In this document: in pieces, positions 46,401 to 60,347 of the stretch
Numbering within the stretch: the stretch's first letter is position 1
How the letters are laid out: the number at the start of each line of letters is the position of its first letter
Source of the DNA: Omphalotus guepiniiformis
Taxonomy: Eukaryota > Basidiomycota > Agaricomycetes > Agaricales > Omphalotaceae
Reading direction: 5' to 3'
Length of the DNA stretch: 64,000 nucleotides
Assembly (NCBI GenBank): GCA_028554645.1
Contig: JAQOOI010000064.1
Span: 2,914,001 to 2,978,000, forward strand
Notes under the pieces: model-generated
The model's input: only the letters and a program-made list of their open reading frames with translations
What the model was told of the DNA's origin: nothing
Database searches by the model: none
Made by a program: the position numbers and the translations under genes

Positions 46401-48236
46401 AGGGCAAAAATACAGAGAAAACTTGGTCCTCCCGCTCAGTGTCAGTTTGTTTTCTGATCGTTCTGTTCCGATCTTGACTTAGAGAATCGAACTGCAAACA
46501 TCTTCGGAACATTTCCTTCTGAATCAATCAACTTCGACGTTCTCTATTCGCTCAATCCTCGTCTAGACTTCTCACCCGCTAATATGAAGGTAAGTATCAT
46601 GTTTGTACAATGTACAATGATGTGACTCCGACTCAAAATCAGAGTAGAACAAATACTTTCCGAACTCAGATGAGGTCTGACCTAGGTTTATGCTGAGCTG
46701 AAGAATAGCAAAGTTCCCAAATGCCATACTGAACTCACACCCCTACATTCGAACACTGTGGCTGTTTTTGTTATGCACCGCATTGTGTTATAAGTCTACA
46801 TCGAGACTGATCCCGGTTATCCACTGTTCTGGGAACTGAGCAACGTTCTGAACATTTGCAGTAAGAGGGCAAGTGATGCTGAGAATGGAGACAAACATTG
46901 TTCCGCGACGGAGCAGCCACAAAGATTGGCGTTGTACATTCTGAGATCCAACGGAACGCAGCTGGCTCAATTGCCTCTGATTGAATACGCGACTGCCGCG
47001 ATTGTGGTATGTAGAACGGGTACGGTAACGGGTTGGAACCTTGCCGTAGTGATGAACTTCCATGACGATATTGTAGAAGTGAAGCTTGGCATTCGATTGT
47101 TAGCTGGCAAATGTGACTGTGAACGTAGTCAGAGACTAGTGCTGGCATTCACCTAGTCACTGCACTAATTCAAGTTGATATTCAGGTCCGAAGATCAAGA
47201 CATTGAAAGACGGACATTCCTAGGTAACCGTTGAAAACGGCCATGGCTAGTGGCCATTGCCCATCTATGACACTGGCAATGAAACGAGTTCGATGGCGGC
47301 TATGTACATCATGTCAGGAACAGCTCTTCAACGGTATACAAGGAAGCTTGACTCACATCTAGTATCCTCGCAGAGCTGAGTCGTATCAAAAGTCTACTTC
47401 TGGGCAAAGTATCTATTAACAGGACGATCCAGTCAACGCGGGTCAGCTAGTAAGACAACATGTCGATATTTGCGTGTCGTGAGACGGTAAAAGTGGAAGA
47501 GTCCAGCCCAGGGTAGTTTGTTCGGGGCTCGGAAGTAGATCCCCTCCCGCCTCAGTTATTCCGTTGTTTGACATACATGAAAGGGTTAATTGTGGGGCCT
47601 ATTCGTGGTCTCTGAGCATATCATAGAGGGTTGGGCGTAGTTGCTGTGTTAGTTGTTGTCGTGGCAAGCGCAGCGGCCCAGGGGTTCAATATTCGGACCA
47701 AAAAGAAAAAAAAAATCTAGAGGAGACATGGTAAGTATCTTGAGCAGTGCGCAGTGAAGGCAGTCAGGTAATAACGAGTTTTGACCCGATGATATCGCAC
47801 AAAGATTCATATTTTCCGTATACCTAGCCAACGATGAATATACACACTGCTAACTTGAAAGAACATCGCATTTATCAAAGCATGCACAGTGCACTTTTAC
47901 GAAGGCTTGACCCACTATATTCTCGAATCAACTTTCATATATTTTGTGTCCTTAGTCCTAGCCGTCGTGATCATCACGAGACAGACTTGCTTTGAGAGCC
48001 AGCGAAAGTTGAGGAAAGAGTCGGGGAAGAGGTGCGCCACGGCCAGGACACGCCGCCACCCGGATATTTACTCTTGTTGATTGTAGAGGTCCATACCATT
48101 ACTACGGTCGACAACATATGTCAACAACAAGGTTTCCTCCCCAACGCTCATATCTCCGCCAAAACTATTCACAAGTTCCTTTCCTCTTCTTCCTTTTTAT
48201 CGTGCGGTGCCCCGTAAAACCCATTCCTAGTAACAA
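43438..48236. other. 4.8 kb gene-poor stretch with scattered coding-like fragments
   Basis: No known family was found. Some frames look coding-like. One is plus 45511-46066, where frames reading LLVIGIELPDSLFEALVFRS and VHVFNATNVNPTDSSLTNLA would join only across an improbably short 32-nt gap. Others are plus 46500-46590 (ESINFDVLYSLNPRLDFSP, with AG before and GTAAGT after it), plus 46785-47156 (VYIETDPGYPLFWELSNV-like, ALYILRSNGTQLAQLPLIEY), and minus 44398-44751. I could not join these into one in-frame gene. They may be exons of an unknown gene, decayed copies, or chance. Confidence 0.35.
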
Positions 48237-50832
<2,596 letters not shown>

Positions 50833-51212
50833 ATGTAACGCGAACCTGGAGACGAGGCGAGAGGCGTTAACGTGTGCGATAGGTAGTTCTTAGAAGTTGC
50901 GAGATGAAGATGACTTTAATCTTGTGCTTGAGTACATTCGAATTTATTGAATGCTGTATTACATATATCAATGGCTCTTCTATTATGCAGAGGCGCGCTC
51001 CCAGCGGCGAATCTTCCCGTGTCATATGATGATTTCTCCACAATTTCGTTTCTCAGGTCGCTTGTAGCTGTGAATAGCGAAGACCCGTGGTTAGGTGACG
51101 TCTTAAAAGAGCGTCGCTTGACAAGCTCTCGAAATACAAGAAACTCCCCATTCCCAGACTCGTTTACGTCCCCAGATTCGTATACTTGGCGCTCCTCCTC
51201 TAGTCACTCGCA
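50833..51212. other. Intergenic between Prp4 and the cyclase gene
   Basis: About 380 bp on the same strand. The frame at 50947-51216 has no known match and may be an accident. It holds the Prp4 3' UTR and the short promoter of the next gene. Confidence 0.45.
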
Positions 51213-53345
51213 ATGACCGTGAAACGACTTTCAAAAATTCTTTCGTTCGTTAATCCGTCCTCTGCAAAGGAACACGGAGAATCTAGTCCATCGGCGAAAT
51301 CGAAAGATTGGAAGAAACTACCAACGTTTGATGAGCTGCCCCCGTATAAGAACATGAAAGGGTGTGCGTGGGAGGTGTGGGGCAGGGACGACCAATTGGG
51401 TACAATCAACTTGTTGACTGATGAGGTTGTGAAGAAAGCTGCTACTGAGGAGATCCAGTTGGTGGTTCCTCGTTTTTGCTCTAAACTTGGTTTTGCTGAT
51501 GGAGTGTACCGCAGTACGGGAACGACTGTTTCGTTGAACTGGTGAGGACGATTTGTTACGATTTGTTCAGACGTATTGTCTCAATTGAGCCCAAACCTTC
51601 ATGCGAATCTACTACCCGGGATTTGGTGCACTGGAAGGCCATTGAATTTCCCCGAGAAAGTGCGTAAAGATAGTTTGAAGCTTTTTTCTTGCCCTCCGAG
51701 TCGAGTACGTAGTGACTGATGAGTCGTGTTTTGCGTTGCTTTGAACAGCCCTTGTTCAATCGCAAATCTCCCGAGGTTCATATGAAGCCGAGTCCTACTC
51801 GAGTAGTTCGAGACGACGAAATTCATATAGTACGTTACCTGAATTTAGGCCACACTTGCGTAGCTTTTTGATTTTGAACTGCCCGTCATTGTGGTGGTCT
51901 ATAGAATACGCAAAGCGGGACGCAGTGGGATGGGTTGAGACATTTCGGGATACAGGAACATGAAGTTTTTTATAACGAGTGAGTTGCAGTTGTGCCAGTT
52001 ACGAGCCCCCTCGATATCGACGCTGAGACGGGTGTTTGTGACAGGACTCCTCGGAACGCCATGGTTGGCGGACTTGTACCTATACCAGACCCTTCTATCA
52101 TTGATCCTGCCCTCGCGAGGATTGGTATACAAAGTGAGTAATTTATCTCTTCTTGACTTGACAGTAACGTTTACCGTTTTTTTCCCCATTCAATCCCTCT
52201 TATCTCGTCGCGGACAGACTGGGCAGCCCATGGAATATGCGGAAGAGGTGTCTTCCTGGATCTCGTGCGGTACTACACACATACTCCCTCAGGAACCGCC
52301 GCAAAGGAGTTACCTTACGATCCTTGGTCAACGCACGGTTTCACCGTGTCAGAGCTCGAAGCGTGTGCGCAGAAACAAGGTGTTAAATTCCGTCAAGGCG
52401 ATATCCTTATCATTCGAGCCGGGTTCATACAAAGATACCAGAAGGCTACACAGGAAGAAAGAGACGCATTAGCGGGTAAACCGGAAACTTTGTGAGTTTG
52501 TGACTTGCCCTATGTATTATGGTTGTGTTTTTGTTGGATTGGAAACTGATGTTGCTGCTATATCTAGTGCGGGAATCGAGCAATCTGATGATATGAAACG
52601 ATTTTTATGGTGCGTTTGGCTCCCGAGTTGATCGTCCTCTTTTCGTTCACTGAATTCGTTCTTTCTTTCCTTGAAGGAATAATCATTTCGCAGCTGTTGC
52701 TTCGGATCAACCAGCACTCGAGGTACGTAGGCGTTGCCGCGAGTCGTTTGGACAAGGCCGAAGAATGAGTTGTTCACGTTTGTGATACATAGAGCTGGCC
52801 AACTCCGGAGGGTGTACCTCACATGCATCAGGTGCGTGACAACTGACTCGTTTTCTTGCTTCGGTCGTCTGACAATGGAATGCAAATTGGTCATGCTGTG
52901 ATTCTAGACCTTATTAGCGTAAGTGCTTTATTTAAATTATAGCACCCATTTGCCATGAGTCGGCTGAATCACTTTTTTTTTGCCTGGTGGCTTTGCGTGC
53001 GTAGACTCTGGGGTATGCCGATAGGTTCGTTCTTGATGTCACGTTTGAACAGTTGATATTGGAGCCATTAATACAATTCCTCTCTGGGCAGGTGAAATGT
53101 TTGACCTCGAAAAGCTCTCGGAGATCTGTGCTCAAACAGGCCGATACACGTTTTTCTTTTCGTCATGGCCCCTCACGATGTGAGTGCAGCTACCTCTAGG
53201 TCTGATATGTGGCTCTCGCTGATTGGTTTTCAATAGAATTGGAGGCGCCGCGAGCCCACCAAATGCTGCTGTAAGTTGATCACTAACTTCTGAGCGTTAA
53301 TACGGTGATAAATTCTGAGAGCCGTGCCTTTAGGCCTACTTCTAA
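51213..53345 (+). CDS. Cyclase-family (PF04199-like) metal-dependent hydrolase
   Basis: A gene of about 13 short exons that I could join in frame from MTVKRLSKILSF (51213) to NAAAYF and TAA (53343-53345), about 370 residues. Diagnostic stretches are AWEVWGRDDQLGTINLLT, then VSLNW|PLNFPEKP, FNRKSPEVHM, NTQSGTQWDGLRHFGIQEH (the metal-site region; the bacterial HxGTHxDxPxH motif is modified here), IDPALARIGIQ|NWAAHGI, GRGVFLDLVRYY, PWSTHGFTVSELEACAQ, FRQGDILIIRAGF, NNHFAAVASDQPALE and FSSWPLTIIGGAASPPN. Fungal members are generally annotated as putative cyclases related to kynurenine formamidase; the substrate is unknown. Introns are dense, and one (51979-52044) uses the GTTTGTGACAG acceptor that keeps the frame. 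Confidence 0.88.
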
Positions 53346-53797
53346 ATCCCTTGTGGAATACCACTGGCACCTGTGATCATTTACTTCGCACATACCCCCC
53401 CAGTCTTATGTAACTACTTATCTGAAAGACCTGTCCAAATGATCAAAACATTGTAACCAATACTTGGTTTTTCGTAGCAACCTGACAAATACTGCTTATC
53501 GGATGAAAGGTGTTACCCACAGGAGGGGCCTTTGCTATTGACACCTTGAATAAGAGAAGTATCAAGAGATCAATGATGAATTACATTCGTTGATAAAACC
53601 TTGAAAGGCTGAGAGCAACGGCTGAGGTTGAAGGGAGAATTTTGGGATGAAAGAAGTAGAAGGCAACCGGGACCATGGTTCCCACGTGACTTGCCATTCA
53701 GCGCGTGTTGAGCAACTCGGGAACACAGTGCACTATCTCAACAACTTTCCACAGTCCCCATCAAGAGGGCAAGGGCTTGTCGTTGCTGTCGCTCACG
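53346..53797. other. Intergenic between cyclase and shugoshin genes
   Basis: About 450 bp with no supported frame. It contains the promoter of the next gene. Confidence 0.45.
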
Positions 53798-55888
53798 ATG
53801 AGCAGGAGGGAGTCGCGTGTATCTATTCATGAAAGGCAGAACGATGCTCTGTTTGAATTCGAAAACTGTGAGTTTCCTGCTTGATTCTCTACCCAAACTT
53901 TTTGCGGTCATAACTGACGGTTGCGGTTGGTGGCATTTCTTCACAGTCAAGAAGAAATTTCTACTAGCTAATAAACATATAACAAAGTACTTGATAGCGT
54001 TTTTCTCTTACTCTTAATCTATAGCGAGATATTAACACAGAGTTTCCGCAGGCTTAATTCCACTCTCAGCGTCCGAATCGAAGAACTGAATGCTCAGATA
54101 TCTACGCTTTACACCGAAAATCTTCGGCTTCGTGCGTCCGAGATTGCGCTAGCGGCTCAACTTAAGCGTGAACGAGAAAAGTCGAGGAAGATTATAGCGG
54201 AAACTGAAGCTGCGGTGCGTCCTGAAATCAACTTTTTTTTGCCTCGCTCCACCTTCAAAATACTCATAACATGTCATAGGCTTCTGGATTAACCAAACAC
54301 CTGGGATTCTTGCGGCAGGCTTTTGGTATTACGGAAGGAACTTCCTCTTCTTCGTCCTCACCAACTCCTCCTCGTGCTACCCAACGACCACTGCCACCGT
54401 CTGAATCTAGCCCGACGTCCCCAATATGTCCTCGTATCGCCCGACCACCTACGATTCCAAACATTTATGAAGATGATGAACCATCGCTCACCTCAGAGGA
54501 GGAACTTGAGCGACGAAAATCACCTAGTCCGAAGCGCAAGAGTAAGACGAGGCGCTTATCGGCCTCTCGGTTACCCCTGCCAGCTAGAATTTCCTCTCCA
54601 CCTCCTCATCTTGACCTGACGATTGTAACCAGTTCGTCTTCGCGGAAAACCTCTCGTCGACAGAGCGGACTTGTCGCTCGTCCAGCAAGCCCAATACTGG
54701 ATGTCCGAGAGGCAGAGGAGGAAGAAGGGATTGCTGTACAAGATGAAGAAGAGGAGGAGCCAGTTATTATCGTCAAGAGGGAAAAGCGTAAAGTGTCCAG
54801 GAGCAAAGATAAGGAAAAGGGCGTCGAGGTTTCGCTGCGGAAGAAACTTCGAGAAGAGATGGGTGCCGAGGGCAAGAAGCTAAAATTAACGGATGTCACC
54901 AACTCGCCAAGGAGTCGTGTTTTATCTCCTGTTGATGCTGGTAGGTTTCTTTCATTTCCTAGTGCGAACCATGCTTATCGGGTCAGCAGTTGTGTCTGAA
55001 ATTGAGCTCGAGGTAGCCGCTCCGAGTACCAGTCATCGACAATTCCTGTCTTCTTCTCCACCGCGCTCGAGCTCGAAATCAAGTCCTATAAACTATCTTC
55101 CAACTCCAGATGGTTCTTCAAGCCCACCACCTTCCGCTGAACCTGCCACTGAGCCTGATCCAGAACCAGAGTCAGAGCCTGCACCTGTTTCGGGGAGAGA
55201 ACGCCGCGTGCGGAAGAGCGTCAATTATGCTGAGCCAAAGCTTAACACGTACGTGTCCCCACTTCCTCATACTCAACAATCTTTCTAATCATCTATCGAA
55301 CTTAACACTAAGATGCGTAAACCTGATCCTGAACCTGGAACGACCTCTACTACAACACATCGAAAACGAGCCTCTGCTGCAGCTGTGTTGACTACCGCTA
55401 CCACTACGACCTACCGCGCTGAAGGTTCCAGCTCCGGTCACGACGCTGTTGATGCTGACAACGAAACAGACGGAGCTCGGTCTTCTCTCGAAGGACCTTC
55501 TGCGCCACTTCGAGTAAACGGTAGAATCGTTGACCCAGCTCAGTTCCCTCTCCCACCTTCAAGGCCTGGATCTTCATCAAGCTTTGCCTCGATGCCAGCT
55601 GCATCCTCACCGTCTTCTGTGCAGTTATTAAGGCGGAAGAAACCACGGTCGTATCTCGTGCAAGGCGATTTTGATACGGATTATTCAGATGGAGCTGATG
55701 GGGATGCTGATACGGATTATGTACCGTCTGTTAGTGGTGGGAGTGGGAGTGGGAGGGGAGAAACCTTGTGGGCTAATGTTGGTCAGAGGAAGAGGAGTTG
55801 GAGTGGGAGTGGGAAGAGGGTTTCGTCTTCGGGGAGTGCTGGGAGGTTTGAGGAGGATATTGGGAGGAGGCATAGTTTGGCGGTTTAG
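53798..55888 (+). CDS. sgo1: Shugoshin, centromeric cohesin protector
   Basis: Six exons (53798-53867, 53947-53986, 54052-54214, 54280-54940, 54990-55252, 55313-55888), all in frame, give about 590 residues. The start MSRRESRVSIHERQNDALFE at 53798 leads into the shugoshin N-terminal coiled coil: FKKKFLLANKHITKLNSTLS, VRIEELNAQISTLYTENLRL, LKREREKSRKIIAE. A long Ser/Pro/Glu-rich disordered middle follows. A C-terminal SGO motif spans the last intron: RRVRKSVNYAEPKLNT, then MRKPDPEPG. In the family the coiled coil binds PP2A-B56 and the SGO motif binds phosphorylated histone H2A, so cohesin at centromeres is shielded from separase. The ~190 residues after the SGO motif (acidic/Ser/Gly-rich, ending RFEEDIGRRHSLAV) are an unusual extension. 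The final splice (donor at 55253) was chosen to keep frame. Confidence 0.9.
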
Positions 55889-56700
55889 ATGGGTGTTTTT
55901 TGTGCATATAACCACGAATCTTGATGATGACGAGGACGAGGACGAAGACGGTGGAGATAATATGGGAGGGGGAGGTCATGACGGTGAAATGATTTGACGA
56001 CGACGACATATGAAATTGAATACCACGATATATACATACATATATTCCAACGGTTGTAGTATAATTTTTAGCAAGTAAGTATGTTTCTCGTGTTTCCTTC
56101 TCGTCCTTGGTTTTATGTATGGCATTATTCAGTTATATATATATCCTATGATTACCCTACCATTTTTATCTATCTGTCTATTGGTTGAATAGCTATGTTT
56201 TTTTCTGCTGTGAAATTGTATATCGAGGCTTTGAGAGTCCTTTTGTGTAGCAGCCTGGAATATATCGGATTCAACATCTCTGTCTTTCTCAAACTCGGAT
56301 AACTTGACATGACCTTTGTTTCACGCTACTTCGTCCCTGCTGCCGCTGGGCTCTACAGCCTTTACTAGGGGATAGTAGACGACCAAGAGACGACCAAGAG
56401 ACGACTGTAAAACCCCGATCCGCCAGTGATAGTGAAGCTTGAAGTCTGGTGAAGGTTGGGCTGAGCTTGACGTTGGCGTAACCGTAAGGCCTGATATTTT
56501 TTTTAAAATAGAAAGATAAGATAGGATTTCTGTGTGAGCTTAGCGCTCAAAAATCTCAACTTTGTAAAGCTTTTTTGGGGCGTGCCCCAGATTTGTGATG
56601 TTAGCACGCGTTTTGCCTCCACTCCTCAACAGTCTCTTCGTCCATCTCTCGCTTTTCGTCTCGTTAGGCTCGCGTTTTTGCCACTCTAAAAACCAACACG
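55889..56700. other. Intergenic, 3' flank of shugoshin
   Basis: About 0.8 kb. It carries GACGAGGACGAGGACGAAGA just after the stop, TATATATA stretches and a TTAGCGCTCAAAA word at 56540. A GACGACCAAGAGACGACCAA direct doublet is at about 56380. No gene is supported. Confidence 0.45.
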
Positions 56701-57750
56701 ATGCTTCTTCTCTCTAGAGGATCTTCCTTGAACAACGGTAGCAAACCTCACAAAACTCACACCAACCCAGAAATCACTGCAGCACTCAAATCTCTTCCCT
56801 TGGAGCTAAAACTTCAGAATAACGTCAAAATCACAGCTCAAAACACAGCGAGGCGTCAACGTAGGCTAGATAGACTCAGAAATCCTGAAATCTCACCTGC
56901 TTCCTCCACGGCATCTCTCATTACTATCGCTACAGAGGAATACGACGCTATTAGGAAATGCAAGTCTCTATTCCGACGATTGGAGAGTATAATTCCTACT
57001 AAGTGGTTGTACTGGATGGAGAACAAGGACAAGGAGGAGCGTGCGTTATCTTCAGGCGACACCTCCGCGCGAGCGACAGAAGCGGCGGCTGGAACTAACG
57101 ACCGACTCGGAGGGCGAGTATATGCGCCCAAAATCATACCTCCTGTCACTGGCAAGCGTGTCCGTGGTATCCCAGCGGAAGTCAAGTTTCACCCAGACCT
57201 TTTCATAACCGCAAACCAACATCGTCTTCCCCTTGGACTCTTCACCACTGAGAATCTCCTATACCTGACAGACAACGCCACGATGCTCCCTACCAAGAAG
57301 CTCTACCCTTGGAACCTCAACGGCCAGAAAGTCATCATCCTGGATATTCCACGTATCTTCAAAGACCTAGGACTTCCTATCGATGACATCGATTTTGAAG
57401 GTCTCCAGGACTTTTCCGAATTCTTGGACGCGGCGGATAATTTTTCTAGATTCCAGATTCAGAGGGACGTAGATGGGGAGAAAGGTCACCTTGGATCGTT
57501 TATCGTGGAACATTTTCGGTTTTTCAGCAAACAGACTCGGCGTGTTGAACTTTATCGGTATTGGAAACCTATTGAGAGTAGGTTGCGGAGGGAGCATGAG
57601 AGGTGCCATTATGTGTTCGACTTGTGGACTTACACTCAAGAATGGAAGGGTTGTGAGATGCGGAAGAAGCTTGACGATGGAATGGAGAAAATTGTCGAGG
57701 AGAAAGTGCGTGAGGCCTTACAAGCGGAGGGCAAGCATAGGCGAGCATAG
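56701..57750 (+). CDS. Protein of unknown function (349 aa)
   Basis: A single uninterrupted frame with a good ATG (56701, preceded by AACACG) and normal codon use. The product is predicted soluble, with no signal peptide or membrane segment. The first ~130 residues are basic and helical (KITAQNTARRQRRLDRLRNP, EEYDAIRKCKSLFRRLESII). The middle has an ordered, Leu/Pro-rich pattern (RGIPAEVKFHPDLFITANQH, LYPWNLNGQKVIILDIPRIF, GLPIDDIDFEGLQDFSEFLD). The C-terminus is a charged helix ending EALQAEGKHRRA. I do not recognise a domain. It could be a lineage-specific basidiomycete family. Confidence 0.65.
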   Translation: MLLLSRGSSLNNGSKPHKTHTNPEITAALKSLPLELKLQNNVKITAQNTARRQRRLDRLRNPEISPASSTASLITIATEEYDAIRKCKSLFRRLESIIPTKWLYWMENKDKEERALSSGDTSARATEAAAGTNDRLGGRVYAPKIIPPVTGKRVRGIPAEVKFHPDLFITANQHRLPLGLFTTENLLYLTDNATMLPTKKLYPWNLNGQKVIILDIPRIFKDLGLPIDDIDFEGLQDFSEFLDAADNFSRFQIQRDVDGEKGHLGSFIVEHFRFFSKQTRRVELYRYWKPIESRLRREHERCHYVFDLWTYTQEWKGCEMRKKLDDGMEKIVEEKVREALQAEGKHRRA

Positions 57751-57839
57751 ATTGGGATGGATGGATGAAGACTTCGAGGGAACCTGGCGGCTCCTAGCGC
57801 TTTCATCGGGATAAAAATAGTGAGTTTTTTCTGTTTAGT

Positions 57840-58025
57840 AGGGTACTTTCTACCCCGCCCATGTGTGGATGTCCCTTTTTGCCCGCTCGCGGTTCCCTTG
57901 CCTTTCCGCCCGTTTGTGGTGTTTTTACTATCTGCTCGTCGTGGTGCTTTACTTTCCGCCTGGTCGTGGTGGTCCTACCTTCGCCCGGTCGTGGTGTCTT
58001 GAATTCCGCCCGCTTGTTTCGCGTT
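57840..58025 (+). repeat. Degenerate ~25-30 bp GC-rich minisatellite
   Basis: Six to seven imperfect copies of a unit close to TTTCCGCCCGTTTGTGGTG occur (near 57850, 57880, 57905, 57930, 57955, 57980 and 58005). They produce long but meaningless frames on both strands. Confidence 0.65.
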
Positions 58026-59137
58026 TGCGAGTTTCTTACTGACTTTTTCTCCTCTCTTTCGTCCATCCGTTTTCCTGGTTCCATGCGCGCACACTATATG
58101 CTATATGCTTACCAGATCACCTTCACAGATAATGATACTTACACACAAAAAAAAATATAGACATGCCAAGATTCTTTCCTTTGCTCTGCTTCACTGCTTT
58201 CTGCTTGCTATTCTCTCGGACCCCCTCCCTGTACCTTGTACATTGTAATTTCAATTTGTAGAGACTTTTCTGACTCCTCCTGACACCTGTAACTTCATGG
58301 AATCGCTTGTAGTGTCCTGCTTACATTGTCATTGTTCATTGTAATGAAATCAAGGACATCTGTTCATCCAATATTGTAGTTTGTACACCAATATTGTCAT
58401 TAACTTTAAATAAGGCGATCTTCGCAACCGTAACGCTCGGGTGGGTGTCCAGCTTCTGAGTCCTCCGGATCCATGGCTTTTGTTTGGACCATGTCTTTTG
58501 GAGATTTTTTTGCTCTGGCAGAGTCAGATTGGGGTTTCTCAGGCCCAGCTAGGTCTGACTGACTCTGAGGTCCGAGGAACATACGCTGGCTGCGGCAGAG
58601 CGTTGAAGGTACCGGTGAAGACCCGGAGGCTATACCCCACAAATCGACAAAATCAAGTTGCTGTTCATTGCGAGTGCCGAGTGTAGCTCTTTTCTCCTCC
58701 TCACCGTAATGGCTCTACAACCTACCAATACGAAATCTGCCACACAGAATCTTTCTCTGTCTCTCCATCACATAATCCTTCTATGAGCTATTATTCTCAC
58801 AAAATTATGTGGTATAGTGTTATTCAAAACATCCACATCACCAACAACCTCAACGAACGAGAGCAAATCGGCTCACTCTGAGGTTGATATTGAATATAGT
58901 AAAAAGTCGCAAGCTTTCTCAAAGTAATCTGATTTAATCCCTCCTTGCGACCATCTCACTTGCAGGTTACCTTGGCCAAGACTATCCCCAAACATGGCCC
59001 ATATCACCCCCGCACCATATTCACATGTTGCTTGAAGAAACCACGCACTACCAACTCGCACCAACACCATCCTCCAACGCAGAATGGGGATCACTCTACC
59101 CTGAGAATGGTACAATCCACCCTCAGAGAGTATGAGC
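58026..59137. other. Intergenic, no recognised gene
   Basis: About 1.1 kb. Frames at 58406-58642 and 58873-59115 (minus) have no match I know. Base composition shifts toward AT from here to the window end. Confidence 0.4.
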
Positions 59138-59822
59138 TATGAGCACATTTATTGGAAAATATTCCAGATGTAAGGCCGAGTGATCCAGTTGCAAGGCCCA
59201 ATCATCCAGTTGCAAGTGCCAGTGATCCAGTTGCAGAGAGCTGACATAGCCGCCCGTCCAAGCAAGCATTTTCACATCATGGGATCTAGTTAAGAAGTCG
59301 TGTCGCGACTTGCTGTTCAAACACAAGCACAAGAAATTATATATTATATTAGTGGATGTGATTGTCACTATTTTTTGCTGGTTGAAAGGCATTCTTATAG
59401 GACTTAGAATACATGCTTCCTGAAATGCCAGATCTTTGACATATCTCAATGGCAGACAGACAGGACTTCAACAATTCTCTTTGAGTCAGGGTCTAGTTGC
59501 CAAAATCCCCTCCTCAGTACCTTCTAAGCTGGCCTGTACTGAGCCTTTTCCTCTATATACTACTCTTATTTCATTCTTCCTTTTCCATGAAGCTCATTGT
59601 CATTTATTTATTCAGAATCTATATTCTTATATTGACCTGATGGTGTTGGTCCTGTGATGTGAATTTCCCTTTTAGAGCAGCTATGTCAGCTAAGTGTGTT
59701 CTCTGCAACTGGATTACCTGGCCTTGCAACTGGATCACCCGGCCTTGCAACTGGATCAACTGGCCTCGTACTTGGATCACCCGGCCTTACATCTGGAATA
59801 TTTTCCAATAAATGTGCTCATA
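59138..59822. mobile_element. TIR element with minisatellite-bearing termini (~685 bp)
   Basis: 59138-59250 and 59672-59822 are inverted copies. The outermost ~40 bp (TATGAGCACATTTATTGG, then AAAATATTCCAGATGTAAGG) are nearly identical. Next come three (left) or five (right) units of a ~21-bp motif close to GGCCTTGCAACTGGATCACC in inverted orientation, then AGCTATGTCAGCT near the inner end. There is no transposase frame. No clear target-site duplication was seen, so it may be MITE-like or a foldback element. Confidence 0.75.
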
Positions 59823-60347
59823 AGAGAGAGACAGCAAGAGTTCAGCATATTGATGTTTCACCAGCTACCCTGTGTGGATGTTTTTTGGAGGGAGGTCATG
59901 TGGAGCACTCTGATTGCTCATGCTGTTGAAGATGAAGACATAGAAACACAATAGATTAAATAAGTTGTCAAGTGCATTGGTAAGAGAAGCAAGACTTTAT
60001 TGTACAGCATATAACAGGTAGCTACTATTCACAGGTATCAGAAGAGGAGTACATGAATGTTGATACTGAACATCACTGGATATGACCCATACAAAACTGA
60101 CTACAGATTACACAGCAGGACAAGAGAGAGGCATACTGAGAAAGAACAACAAACAAGATATGCAGGCAATAAAAAAAGAAAAAAAGAAAAAAGGGTAGTA
60201 ACACAGCATAATGAGATCAAGTAAAATGGCTAGGAATCAAATGTGCCTGGGAAGCAAGCCTACAATCCAAGATTCTCTGAGTATGAGTGCTTAACAATGT
60301 ACTTCAGAGCACCCACCATTTGTCAGAATTCAGGGTAACCACATTGT
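59823..60347. other. Intergenic, 3' flank of the NACHT-ankyrin gene
   Basis: About 0.5 kb, A-rich (AAAAAAAGAAAAAAAGAAAA-type tract near 60175). It includes the 3' UTR of the minus-strand receptor gene. No other gene was seen. Confidence 0.45.

Noticed and set aside
57803..58160. Frames on both strands after the orphan gene
   Set aside because: Products of the CCGCCC/GTGGTG minisatellite.
59138..59822. 21-bp repeats as a CRISPR-like array
   Set aside because: Units are adjacent, lie in inverted orientation at the two ends of one element, and the organism is eukaryotic.
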